Assembly (NCBI GenBank): GCA_023897205.1
Contig: JAHWDD010000001.1
Location: 6,448,001-6,512,000, forward strand
Direction of reading: 5' to 3'
DNA from: Exophiala sp. HKRS030
Lineage: Eukaryota; Ascomycota; Eurotiomycetes; Chaetothyriales; Herpotrichiellaceae
DNA: 64,000 nt
Part shown: piece by piece, positions 1 through 11,386 of the stretch
Position numbering within the stretch: the first letter of the stretch is position 1
Layout of the letters: every line of letters begins with the position of its first letter
The notes under the pieces: model-generated
Databases searched by the model: none
Told to the model about the DNA's origin: nothing
The model's input: only the letters and a program-made list of their open reading frames with translations
Translations under genes and position numbers: made by a program

Positions 1-691
1 TTCTTGAGAGTCAACAAAAATTTAGGGGTTGGCATTTGGCTGGATAGTATGCTGTAGCTAGTCCATCGAGAATTTGTCTCAATGAAAAGGAAATCGAGAT
101 ACGCAGAAACGATTGTTCCAAGGCTCTAATCTAAGTTCCTTGCTGCGTTGCCGCTACTAACTCTCTCTTTCTCTCAATATCGGTCGGCAGACATAACAAC
201 ACGAAAGAGACTTGCGTCATAGGTGTGCCAGGTCACATATCCCGTAGTCTTGGGTCAACCCCTCTATATGGCTTTCACGCCTTGCAGAGCTGACACGGCC
301 CAAAAAGCGAATTGCCATGCATTCTAGCATAGAAACGAATAACCTCTAAGTCTGATGCTTCGTTCGCTATGGTCCAAGAAGTGATCTCGGATGCTCAAAT
401 CATGCTTGATTCCGGAAATCCTTCTTTGACTTCGTCAATACAAGCGCCGTCTGTCTGAATGGCTGTTTTTTGGGGCAAAGATAAAGAGTATCCCAAGTAA
501 GCCAGTACTACCCGAGGCTGCAAGGAAAGAGTACCTGTGCCGATATTCAGCCAGATCTTGGAGTCGTCATTTGGCGAGATGCGTTCTGGGGTTCAGTGTC
601 GCCTACACCTCATCCACGGTACGTGGAATATAGGTTTTGGCTTCCCTTTGGAATGAAAATACCTAAAGGCTTGAAGAATAGTGATTCCACC
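1..691. other. Intergenic, nothing recognised
   Basis: No open frame of useful length and no RNA motif is visible. It is the 3' flank of the minus-strand ARA2-like gene and the edge of the window, so an exon of a neighbour cut by the boundary cannot be excluded. Confidence 0.5.
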
Positions 692-2071
692 TTATCCAGT
701 CGAGAGAGGCTGCAGCAGAGGAACATCTGGTAGATTGCTATCGTCTTCTGTCTCTGATGGTGGAGTTAGCATGGCAACTTCTGGTAAAGTACCCATTGAC
801 GATGCATTTTCCTCTTTGGCATTTTGAACGTGTTGTGATTTTCGCTTGTTCACGAAACCAGGTTCTGGGGAGGCCCAAGGATAGTCCACCCACTGGGGAC
901 CAATGACTTCGCGGATTCCCTTTGCTAGAACTCTGATGGTCTGTCGTCGTAACAAAGACCATTCATGATCGCTGACAGAATCGGACGGCGTGATAGTACC
1001 TGGTTCGGCGTCAAGATCATCAGCGAGTCCATCAAGCACACTTCTCCAAATACGAATTGTTTCGTCGAGTTCTTCCATTCTGCTCACTCCAATCACACTG
1101 ACGCCGATTTTCTCCTTGGGTTCGCTTGTGGTGGAAGCGTATGTAAAATCTCCGTGAGTATAGGGGCTTGCGAGTGTGCCAACCTTGGCACCGTCCCGAA
1201 GCCAACTTTCAAGTGCAAATCTGACAGCGACAACCTCGAGTTTCTCGCCTCGAGCATTTGCCCAAGTGCCGGCATTTATGCAAGCTTGACGGAGATCGTC
1301 AGGAGCGGGATGCCAGTTCCCCATAGAGCCGACAGAAGGGCCATTGCGCCTCAGCAGCCCCATGCCTAGAGGACTAGCATTTGGTACGACGTCAACGCCA
1401 GCGCCGAGCAGTCGCTCAAGACCTCGCGACAGAAGGCGTGTGTTTTGGAGAGTGTAATTGGCATATGATTGCACGATATCAAGAGGCTCTCCGGTCTCGC
1501 GTAAAATCATCTCGGCCAAGTCGCACAGGACATCAACGGGATAGCCCGAGATGCCGACATATTTCAGAGTGCCTTCTTCATCGCGTATGCGACGTAGCTC
1601 TCTCACAGCAGTCAAGACTTCTGAGGGAGATACGAATTCGCAGTCGTGGCAATAGACCACATCCAGGTAAGTAGTTCTTAATCGATTGCAACTTCGTTTG
1701 ACACTCTGTCGAACCCATTCTGGGGAGTAATCGAATTCATCGCCTGAAATTCGGCCAACCTTTGTGAGTAAATAGTAGTGTTCCCGAGGATAGTGGTTTC
1801 GTATGAAATCGGAGCCTAGAGCAGTGCCAAGAATCTCCTCGGCAGGGCCGTAATATGGTGAAGTGTCGAATGCATGAATGCCATTGAGCAGAGCTTTTTG
1901 GACCAACTCGGTGGTACTCAAAGCGTACGGGTCAACATTGTACTATTGTTCGACATCAGCCTCGTCCATTGAATCAGATTTGGAGGGAAAACTAACCTGA
2001 TAGTTGAAAGTGGCGGTTCCGAAGATGAGTGGCGGAAGAGTGTCAGAAAGGGGATCAACAGGTCTGGGCAT
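692..2071 (-). CDS. ARA2: Aldo/keto reductase, D-arabinose 1-dehydrogenase (ARA2) family
   Basis: Likely NAD(P)-dependent oxidation of D-arabinose (or L-galactose-type sugars) to the lactone, the step feeding D-erythroascorbate synthesis in fungi; cytosolic. Two exons: 1997-2071 gives 25 codons starting MPRPVDPLSD and ending FNYQ. A GTTAGT donor and a TAG acceptor bound a 54-base intron (1943-1996). Exon 2 is 692-1942, starting YNVDPYAL. Total is 441 residues. The AKR catalytic tetrad is visible: Asp in HAFDTSPYYG, Tyr in the same motif, Lys in LLTKVGR and His in VYCHD. The first in-frame codon of the long exon is TTG (Leu), so exon 1 is needed for an ATG. The C-terminal ~90 residues are a low-complexity extension beyond the barrel. 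The AKR call is firm; ARA2 specificity follows from overall resemblance (GTATFNYQYNVDP start), not from a substrate test. Confidence 0.85.
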
Positions 2072-4055
2072 GACTTTCGAAGGGTGTAGCAAGGTCGTGG
2101 CAAGGGTGAAGGTGTGAGGGAGAGATACAGAGGACAGAGAGATAGAGGGAAGAGAAGAAGACCAGGCGTTCAAGGCATTGGAAGTGATAGTGGATACATT
2201 ATTTATCTATTTACACGAAGCGTCCCATCACCGCTAGCGGTGAGGGTGTCGGGAAATATGATAGAGTACGATTGCGTGGACGAGTAGGTTTTTTCCTTTC
2301 GGGAGCACGGGCACCTACCAAGGAACCACCGAGATGGGAGGTGGGGCGCCTCGGGCGTACCTGCGCACGGTCGAGTGACAAACGGGAGCTAGATAAGAAG
2401 GCAATCGAAAGAGCAAGGGTGAGAAATTTGGAACGAGGTTACTCGCTGAGTGCGGATGGCGCGATTCGAGAAAGAGTGGCTCGGAGAGGTGATTGATGAT
2501 GGGTATGACATACAAGAGATTCGTCCAAGTCTGGCTGGAAGTTAACTTGGCCGGGAGCGGATCGAATGATGGAAGTTAACTAGTAGGTAAGTAAGGCACC
2601 AAAGTGATGAGATGCGAACATTTAGAGTTGAAACCATCTCGCCATAATTATTCTTGTTGTGTCTGCACCACAGCGAGGACGGAAGTACAGGGCACGACAG
2701 GGCAAATTGGCACTGAGCAGAGATTATCAATACCTTGCCTAGGCCCCGGGCGCCAGGCAGGCAGAGCTTGAACGGAGCATGGAGGACGAGCAGAGAGGAC
2801 GTTGCGCCATCAAGTGGCCGACGATGGGCCGGATAAGGTAGCGATAGAATCAGATACTTAGAAGTTCGAACTAAAGACATCGAGTATGCAAAACATTATC
2901 GTCTCAGGCGCCTTGCAGTTGGACCGCTAATGCAAACACCAGATAATGCATCAAAAACGTCGATGGCAAACGAGAATCGAGCATGGCGCCACTCCGATCC
3001 ATGACGCGATTATATTGGGTGGTCGAGGGGGCCACGGGGGCCTGAGGAGCCCTTGCTTGATCTGGACATCCCAACGTCGCCATTTGTCCAACGCAACTGC
3101 ATGCTTTTGATGGTACCACAATGCTCTGGCACTGCGACATCGCTTATGATCTATCTTAGTATGCTGCCAATGCAAAGACCCAGTACTTCTCATAGATATC
3201 AACTTAGGCACCAGAGATCTGGACAACACTAAGTGCCGCTCATGGATATAAGACGGCAAAATTAGTACCGAGAGACCCCGTTTGAGGTCACAGCGACATT
3301 ACATAAGCACATATTTCCATTCAAGTGCCTCCACTCATACTATGATTGAGATCTGATCTTGGTTTCTGTGGTAAGGTGGGCATGTCCACTCGCTATACCG
3401 AGTTCGAGATTCTGAAAAATCTCGTCCATCATCGAACAATCACTCACACAGTCTGCTTGCCACTGCTAAGTAAGCCACAGCCTCGGCCGACTAAACACAT
3501 CCCACTTGACTGATATACACATTTCCTGCACTCATTACCCATATAGATAAGTTGCAATATCCAAGGTCGTGGGGTCCAAAGGGACAATGTGGAGATCCAG
3601 AACATCTGTTGCTCAGCTTGGCCTTGTTTCCTGCCTTCGAGTTATTGATCTCCATATTTGCTCATTCTCTCACCACCCCTTGTCTACCAGAACCTTCCTC
3701 GCTTGAGTTGAGATGCTACTCTAGTTCCTCTTATCCCCCTCTGCCTGTGGCTGTCGCGTCCAGTCAACTCATAAGAGCATCCGGCAAAGATCCCTGCTTG
3801 TGATGGCCTTCTAATTCCGCTTCAAAGGACGTTCTCTTGCAAATGACCATTTCATTCGCTCGCCAAAATGTGACATATGATGCCGGTGCCTGTTGTACAA
3901 GTCGAAAATGCCATGTTCCCCTTTCAAACGCCGTTCGCTATGCATTAAATCCGCTATGTTCAAAAGCGCCACTGACGGATTGAAGTTGAGAAGATTCCGG
4001 AAAGTCGGGGCCGCCCAACATCATCACCGTCCTTGCCGACGGTCAGTAAAGGGTT
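2072..4055. other. Intergenic, 2 kb, no supported gene
   Basis: Promoter side of the ARA2-like gene and 3' side of PAM16. Several short open frames exist on both strands but none has a recognisable domain, splice structure or consistent composition. Confidence 0.5.
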
Positions 4056-4541
4056 TCAGTCCTTGTACATTTTGGGTTTCCAACCTTCTTTGAGTTCTTT
4101 CTCAAGTGCAGCTCTCCGTTCCGCTTCCCGGACTTCCATTTCAATCCGTTCGCGGGCTCGTAAAATTTTGCTTTGAAGATAAAAGGATCCTCCACCGCCC
4201 TTTTTAGGTTCATTGAGGTCGTACAATTTTTTGAAGCGTTCCATAACTGTTTCCATGTTGGCGATGCCGCCTTGAGGAGGCTTGACGTTGAGGATTTTGC
4301 AGGCTTCGTCCAAGGTCATCCCGGAGGCGGCAGCAGTATTGATTCCACCGGGCGCGTTCTTCCCAGCGGTTTTGGCATATTGTGATGAGGCTTGGGCTTG
4401 TTTGTAGGCTTCAGCAAAAGCTCTGCCGAACACACGTCCTCCGGTGAGGACGATCTGAGCAATAATTCGGTGCGCCTAGAAAAGTTAGGAACCTAGCCCC
4501 GGAATGTAGCCCTTTGATCTAAAATCCAAAATGCTTACCAT
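4056..4541 (-). CDS. PAM16: PAM16/TIM16, J-like subunit of the mitochondrial import motor
   Basis: Inner-membrane, matrix-facing partner of PAM18 that restrains its stimulation of mtHsp70 in the presequence-translocase motor. Exon 1 contributes only the start codon: ATG at 4539-4541 is followed at once by a GTAAGC donor. A 62-base intron ends in CTAG before 4475. Exon 2 (4056-4475) then reads AHRIIAQIVLTGGRVFGRAF, the standard family N-terminus with its membrane-associating segment. The total is 140 residues, the usual length. The degenerate J domain (from TLDEACKILNV) lacks an HPD triad, as PAM16 should, and ends with the ERIEMEV helix and a charged tail. Without the first exon there is no ATG in front of the conserved AHRII start, so the split start codon is well supported. 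It is divergent from the peroxin gene. Confidence 0.93.
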
Positions 4542-5318
4542 GATTGTCTCAAGCACAGACGTAGCTGGCGGAAGGTGCCTGAGGATGTGAGCAGGGCCGA
4601 AGTGCGAGGAAGAAAGCGAGGACAAGTTTGGCGGCGACAACAATCTGCAATCTGAATGAATATTGTCGGAGACGAACACTACAGGTCGGCCAATCCTCAT
4701 GCAACTCCCCGACGTCCTCCGTGCTTGACGGATGATCACGTGTGGAAATTACAACAAGTTTTGGAACTTTCTGCCTCTATACTTCGCCGTTCTTGAGATC
4801 CGGCGACTCACTGGCGGATGAGTAGCACTAGTTACTGAGGGACAATTAGGCCGCGGCTCAGCGTCGATCCGTACTCCGTCCAGGCGTGCATGACACTGCC
4901 TACAGTATGGATTGTCCACGATTGTCCAAGTATGCCCCATACTTTGTCCATAGTGGCGCACCTGCGCACATGCCTCTGTTCCAACATGCACCTACCTAGT
5001 AAGTCAACTGGAATCACAAGACTTCACTATAATACCAACGAGTGATCTACATAGCATCTATTAGTCCTCTATCAGTCCTCTAATGTGTACCATATAACCA
5101 TCGCTTTAACGCATAACATTACCAATTACCCTACTTAGACGCATATCACTAATCTAAGCCTGGGGTTGGTCAACGTCGTCATCATCGAAGACGCTTCTGC
5201 CAACACCACCACATGACCACGCCTACCCATTTCTATGTCTGTGTTTGGTACGAAGAGACATGTCCATTGCCCATCGAGAGCGCCATAAATTGCTAACCAC
5301 AATCTAGACACGCCTTGG
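4542..5318. promoter_or_regulatory. Shared upstream region between PAM16 (-) and the peroxin gene (+)
   Basis: 777 bases between two divergent start codons, so it must hold both promoters. It contains a near direct repeat of AGTCCTCTA around 5060-5082 and one TACTCCGT half-motif at 4872-4879. No TATA box is evident. Confidence 0.5.
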
Positions 5319-7099
5319 ATGTCATCAATGTCCAAAGCAAGCGTGCATAACTCTTCCACCGATCCTCCCAATAGCCAGCAGGCCTGGGATACAAACCCTC
5401 TAACCTTCGCTGCCTTCTCTCCGACATCTTCCTCCGGCTATTCCGCAACATCGAAACAACGCTCTACCATCATTGTACACAAAAAGTCACCTTTACTAGT
5501 ATCCACCCCGCCTCAGATTACTCGAGCGTTGGCTCATTCCCATCCTTTCCTCTTGCCTCTGAACAAATTGGTGGGATTGTTGTCATGGAGCACTCAAGAT
5601 CCCTGGGAATCATATCTCTTCCTCGCTGCCTTTTGGGCTGTGACTCTCTATGGCAGTGAGATCATACGCTTCGCCAGTCCCATCCTGGTTGTACTGGCTT
5701 TGATACTTGGCATGTACTCTCGTCGATACTCGCCTTTGTCATCCACGACCAAGACTGGCGACAAAAGGCCGGGTCGAGGGATCAGGTAGAGTCTTCCAAA
5801 TCACATACTTCCCATCACAAGACCTTGGACGAGATCGTGGATACTTTGCAGGAATTCACCGCGCGATGTAATATACTATTGGATCCTTTCCTCAAACTGA
5901 CCGACTTCCTATCAACCCAGACAACACCAACAGCAGCTACAACTCGGCCCGCCTTGACTACGCTGTTCATTCGTGTACTTCTGGTGACGCCAGTTTGGAT
6001 TTTGCTGACCCTTCCACCTTTTTATATTTTGACTCCTCGAAGGGTTCTCCTTACAATAGGCACAATTGTTTTATCGTGGCATTCACGACCTGCGCGTGTA
6101 TCACGAGTGATCCTATGGCGGTCAGTCCTCATGCGTAAGTCGGCCGCATTCATCACTGGACTTGATTTGGACACATCTTCCACTCCACTGCCTGATGCAT
6201 TCCTCCGTCCTGGTCTTGGACCAAGGAAGAAATCTCAAACGGGTCTTGCTCTCGAGATTGCCACCAAGAAACGCCCAGATTCGTCTGGAGTCCGATTCAC
6301 CTTCATATTGTACGAAAATCAACGGCGATGGTTGGGACTTGGTTGGACAACCTCACTATTTGCTTATGAGAGAGGTCCGTGGTCTGATGAGCACCTCAAT
6401 CCAGCACCTTCTAAGGATGAGTTCGAACTCCCTTCAGTAGAGGGAGGTCAGGCTCGATGGAGATGGGTCGATGGCTCCGAGTGGAAGATTGAACGTGGCG
6501 ATTCGAATAAGCACAAAAGAGCGCCGAGTCAAGTCAAGACCGGTGCTGCCGGCACTGCAGGTAAAGACACAGCTGACGATGGAGGAGGCTGGATCTACTA
6601 CGATAATAAATGGACCGAGGGCTCGAGGGAAGACACATGGGGCAAATACACCCGGCGGCGTAAATGGTATCGAGATGCTGAATTGGTCGAGGCAACCCCA
6701 AGTGCCGAACCAACACCGGGCGGCACTCCCACACACAATTTATCTGACACAGAGGAGGATAAAATCAAGAAGGCAAGGGAATTCGCCAAAGGGATAGGCA
6801 GAACCGATAAAAGCCTGCCAACGCATACACCTCCTGCGGATAAGATACCATCTGAAGCCTCAAATACAGGAGATGATATGGCTAGCCTCGCCAAGGGAAA
6901 GAAAGCCGGTTGGTTCACTTCAAAGCGTGATCGAAGTGACAGCAAAAGTAGCAGTGGGAAGAACACAGCTCAATTCAGTAACACAAGTCAAAGAAGCCGT
7001 GACGGACCAGACGAGGATGTTGTGGACCGATGGCGGGAGAATTCAGAAAGACATCGCGGATTTAGCGTTCAGGAGGATATAGCGATGAATATGGGATAG
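5319..7099 (+). CDS. Pex24p-family peroxin with DysF domains (PEX30/31/32, Pex23-like); frame break
   Basis: Integral membrane peroxin of the group that controls peroxisome number and size from ER/peroxisome contact sites. The N-terminal frame (5319-5789) has a PWESYLF motif and hydrophobic segments ending in GMYSRRYSPLSS. The second frame (5774-7099) continues with HHKTLDEIVDTLQEFTARCN, a further hydrophobic pair, and the DysF-N/DysF-C pair (RRWLGLGWT, RWRWVDGSEWKIE, GGWIYYDNKW, RRRKWYRDAELVE). The two frames join at the GGG at 5771-5773. One extra G restores continuity and makes 1782 coding bases (593 residues). I found no convincing GT-AG intron that gives the required shift. A hydrophilic Ser/Lys-rich C-terminus follows. 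The Pex24p call is secure; assignment to one of the yeast paralogues is not possible here. Confidence 0.85.
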
Positions 7100-8109
7100 C
7101 CACATAAGCAATCCTTCTTAGCCTTTGTAATGCCACCAATGACTCAAACAACTTGTCAAGTTGCCATCATATTCACTCGCAGCTCTCACAAGCTGGTGGT
7201 CTCGACCAGATGACAGCCCACGCATTCTGGATCAATTCCACGTCACGTCGAGACTGATTTGGAGTCCATGCGATCCAGTTATGAACTTGGCCCTGGCCCT
7301 GAACGTCGGAAATCCCAGAGACAATCGATTCATCCATGCAAAGTCTGCATCGCGTATCTAGGATCTCGAAACGAGCCGTACAATATGTCCCTAGGCACGT
7401 TTGGGGTATTTTGCATCCTGTTCCGTACCTCATCATGCTAGCAGTCATCATCCTGGACCAAGGTTCGCAAGTTACCTCCATGATCGATCGGGTTGATTGG
7501 CATCTGCCAGGCCTTCGAGAAAGGGGAACTACGTAATCGCATGCCAGGATTTCCCATTCTCCTATCCACGTTTTGCTCAAATCCCCTCCTTCCTTCCTGT
7601 AAGTCGTTGATATCCACCAACAAAACCCACGACCTTGTGCAGGGAGTGCCCCGGTTCCTCCTCACTCTTGGTTCCAACTATGTCTTTACATTTCTCGTCT
7701 GACTAGTGAGAGAGATGCTTGCTCTCGATCGCAGCATCTGGGCTCACACGGCTTAGCATTCGCCACGAACGATGAACCACTCACCAGCCACTTTCTGTGG
7801 CAGGGATCAACCGTCGCTTCTCACGTCCTTACCCCGCCTACACCATACCCTGGCCGTTGGCGTGGACGAGATCAGTGACCCTGTTGACGTCAAAGCCACA
7901 CATGGGCATGGGTCCATATGGGTTGTGGGAACCATTGCGTGCCATGAGACCTTGCGTGCTGTGGTGTTGCCTTGACCAAGTATGATGCCACTGCTGCTGG
8001 TATTGCTGGTCGAGAAATCTTGTTCCCGCCAGACATGACGAACCCCTTGGTAAACGATCAGGGCTGGATCTCCCTGGTAGCACTGAGGGACGGAAATACC
8101 CAGGCGAGC
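7100..8109. other. Intergenic, nothing recognised
   Basis: About 1 kb between the peroxin and the LEA-like gene. Overlapping short frames on both strands have no recognisable domain. The distal part serves as the promoter of the LEA-like gene. Confidence 0.5.
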
Positions 8110-8120
8110 TATATAAGGGG
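8110..8120 (+). promoter_or_regulatory. TATA box overlapping a stress-response-element-like AGGGG
   Basis: TATATAAGGGG reads as a TATA box (8110-8116) overlapping an AGGGG pentamer (8116-8120), the core of the Msn2/4-type stress element. It lies about 150 bases before the first ATG of the LEA-like gene, a plausible core-promoter position. The function is inferred from sequence only. Confidence 0.5.
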
Positions 8121-8264
8121 ACGATTCACAGTCAAGCCACACTTGGGATATTGTTTCCTTCATTCCTCTGCAACACTACTCACTACCCAGAAATCATCGA
8201 AACGAGACAGCAATTCAATTTACCAGACTTCTTCTCATCCAATACCAATACTCAGTCCACTACT

Positions 8265-8961
8265 ATGTCTGGCGAAGAGCAAAAGAAGCAAGGCGGCGGT
8301 ATGTCACTATATCCTCCACCCAATCTCCCCATCATATGATGAGCCATACCGCATTCTCCACCACTATGGTCCATATGTCTCTCATCTCCCTTTCTCTCTG
8401 CCAATGACCTTGTATTGCAGACTGACATGTCCCCTCGAGGCCTATCAGGGATCCTCGGCGGCGTCACCAACACAGTGGGCAACACCGTCGGCGGCGTGAC
8501 TGTAAGTATTTAGATGCTCTCTCTACCTTACCCACCAACAACCCGACGACGACATCAGAATGCCAGAAGTCTCTTGCGGTCCGACATAATGCTGTCTTGA
8601 CAGGACCAGTTTCCTGCGTCCTTCTGCTCTGACTGGACCTGATACTGATTTGAATCTTTCTCTGCTCTGGTTAGGACACCGTTGGAAACACGCTTGGCAG
8701 TGCAGGAAAGGGCGTGAGCGACACCGTCGGTGGGGCGACACAAGGCGTAAGTCAAGTCGTTCTTTTTTTATTACCTTGTTCCCAGTGGCTTTACCTGGCC
8801 TGTCCTTTTGCTACGATCGTGCTTGTCGAGATCATGCCTCTGATACACGCGGATATATACAGCTCGGCGACACTACCAAGTCGGTTGGCGACAGTGCCAA
8901 AGATACCACTAGTTCCATTGGTGGGAAGAAACAGGATGGAAGCAATCCTCTTGGGTTGTAG
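8265..8961 (+). CDS. Small LEA-like hydrophilic repeat protein, four exons
   Basis: Predicted desiccation/stress-type protein of about 88 residues made of repeated 11-mer-like units rich in Gly, Thr, Val and Asp (GNTVGGVT, DTVGNTLGSAGKGVSDTVGG, LGDTTKSVGDSAKDTTSS). Exons: 8265-8298; 8440-8501; 8675-8746; 8863-8961. Introns 2 and 3 have clean GTAAGT donors and TAG/CAG acceptors. Intron 1 starts GTATGT. The obvious TTGCAG acceptor (8420) would give an immediate stop from exon 1, so the frame is kept only by a weak CTCGAG acceptor at 8439. Alternatively translation starts at the ATG at 8427 (MSPRGLSGILGG), or exon 1 has a base error. The core repeats and the last three exons are solid; the N-terminus is not. 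The function is inferred from composition. Confidence 0.62.
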
Positions 8962-9335
8962 ATCGATCTGATGCTATTGAGATTGGACGGGTTTCGACAA
9001 AGAAGGAATAAACCTGACCATTTCTCTTTGGGAAATATTGAATAATGCTATGATATTTACCTATAGCGCTACAAAGTAGCTGAAACAGTTTGGACTATGT
9101 AATCAAGTCACAACATGTTCTGACAAGTCGCTGCGCACCAACGCCAAATAAGTGAACTCCTTGCCTCTCCAATGATGTAGATCGCCTATATTGCTCTGGT
9201 CGATGAGCCAGACCGGGTACCAAAAATGGCACACCAAACATTCGCTATCATGCTCTCAGTTCCATTCTATCGTGAATTGCAAATCCGCCTATGCCATTCC
9301 TCATTCCGCATTATGTATCAAACTTCATTCCCATG
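8962..9335. other. Short convergent intergenic region
   Basis: 374 bases between the 3' ends of the LEA-like gene (+) and ATG15 (-). No distinct signal is visible. Confidence 0.5.
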
Positions 9336-11386
9336 TTACAACTCGGGAACATATTCTTGGTAATCATCCAAACAGATCAACCCAAAGAAAGCAGGGTGCT
9401 TACATTTCCCATGCTTTCGATCACCACCACCACCATGATGTGATTTTGTACTCGAAAACGAAGAAGTTGCCTCACTAAGACTCGCGCTCTGCGTAGGTCG
9501 TGGTATGGTTGTAATGGACTTCGTTGTAGTCAAAGTTGGCACATCGCCGGATTGACTCGAGTGGGAAGGGTGATTGCGATCGCGACATCCAAAGAAAAAC
9601 CCTGGCGTTTCGCAGCTATGTGGTTCAGAAGTCTTGGTTGCCTTGGTATGGGATTGAGTCGGTGCTGGTGTGGGTGTTTGATGTGAAGTAGTCGAGTCAT
9701 GACATCCAAACCAGCCTGGATGCTGACAAGTTGAAGAGGATGAGGATGACTGATGAGGAGGGCTCGATCCATGGACTGAAGTTGTGGGAAGATGAACAGT
9801 CGGAGCAGCTGTGGTTGTAGTAATGGTAATATTGACTTCTTTATTGCACCCAAACCAACCAGGCGTCGCACAGGAGGTGGTTGTATAAGTTGTCGTGATG
9901 ACTGGAGTAGAGGTTGTGGTGGTGCCATCGAGGCATCCCCACCATCCTGGCGTCTTACAAGTCGTTGTTCGGGTCCTCGTTACAGACGAAGAGGTGGTTG
10001 TGGATGAAGTGGTTGAGTCGGAGCCGTTACTCTCAAAGTATTTCCAGTTGAAGCAGTCGATGCACTCATCATCGGGCGTGCATTCGGGTACTGTAGGATA
10101 CTTTTTGAGCACATTATCAATGACATTGAGAATTTTGTGGTTTCCAATTCCAACCCGCCAGCCATAGTCGTTGACAGTGTCGTATACACATTGCTTGCCC
10201 GTATGGCATTGAGATTCCATGGCGTACCCACCAAGTGTACATGTAGCGGTGGCACCGTTGCAAGTTCCCATGAAAACGGGATCAGCCGTGTGGCCGAAGT
10301 GATATGCGCCGGTATACTTTGTTCGTGGCTTGTGAGGGTCGGAAGAAGGAGGCGCCGGCAGACCGAGGCGTTTAGCAGCAAGGTCTTCTCCCGGGGCTTC
10401 AAACGTGACGGTGGGAATACCAAAGGTGAGGCCTAGAAGACTGGTAACTGCACCTCCAAGCGAATGACCAACGAGCCAGACGTTAGAATCGGCGTAGATT
10501 TCGGTGACATTGGTGTAGAGATCAATAGCCGCACGGTAATACCTGTTCTCATTGCGCAATGCCTGAACCAAACAGGTCTGATTACAGCTGTAAGTTGAGG
10601 AATAGCAATCACAGACCTGGCGCCAGAAATATTGACCGCCTTGAGCACAACAGCAACTGAAAAATAGATTGTCGTTGAGTTTATCTCTAGTGGTTGTTCC
10701 GTCTCCATCAAAAACAGCGGGTGAGGTACCTTTCAGACTGATGACCACGGTATTGTTGGCTTCGTCGGCGAAGATGTAACCGCGTAGACCGTCTCCTTGC
10801 CAGCCAAAACTGGCAGAACGATTGTAACCCTGGGAAACATCTTGCCAATCACCCTGACCAGGAACCTCGGCGTAGGCATCGGCAGCCATAATGGCTAGGT
10901 TGACAATGGTGTCTTTGTCCGAGATATTAGGCCCTTTCACCTCGTCCAATGTCCAGTCGGAGGTGGCGAGAGTGGCCGGTCTCCCGAAGTAACGCGCATG
11001 TTGGAGGTGTGCATCAACGGCATCTGGACTCCTGTCCACGAGTCGCTCGATCTCTACCGAGTTTGACCTTGCCCTTAACCGTGGTGCCGGCTTTATGGTA
11101 GGAGGAGTTGTGTCATCCTCGGAGGTGAAGACTAAATTGTCGGAAGGTCTCAGGTCGAGTCTCTTATGTAGTTTCGGATCCTGATAGGTGCCTCGGTGGA
11201 AGATGTGTCTTAAGGTGAAATCATGAGAGTCTGGCTGCCTGGGTGTAGGGACAGGATACCAAGGATCGATGGCGGGGCGATAGATGCAGTCACGGATGAG
11301 GAGAGGGCTAGGATGGAAAGGAGGGCGCCTGCTGTGACCCTTGAGATGGATTGGCATTGGACATGTCGAGATTTCCGAATCTTCAT
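9336..11386 (-). CDS. ATG15: ATG15, vacuolar autophagic-body phospholipase/lipase; frame break after the signal anchor
   Basis: Class 3 lipase that degrades autophagic bodies and MVB vesicles in the vacuole lumen. Start ATG at 11386 opens [10 protein letters not shown] followed by a hydrophobic signal-anchor ([14 protein letters not shown]), required for ER/MVB delivery. The lipase body is in another frame, beginning near [10 protein letters not shown] and [11 protein letters not shown]. The break sits at GGGG 11274-11277 (plus strand). One added base gives 2052 coding bases, 683 residues. A 59-base GT-AG interpretation (GTGACT to GGCAG) would also fit the frame but has a weak donor. The catalytic Ser is in VGHSLGGAV (about residue 309), followed by the family motifs [24 protein letters not shown] and [12 protein letters not shown]. 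The long Thr/Ser-rich tail holds five cysteine modules (see findings). An alternative start in the body frame at 11456 lacks any membrane segment and is less likely. Confidence 0.93.

Noticed and set aside
7173..7580. 135-codon minus frame downstream of the peroxin
   Set aside because: No domain, Cys/Trp/Arg-rich random composition, overlaps plus-strand frames equally open.
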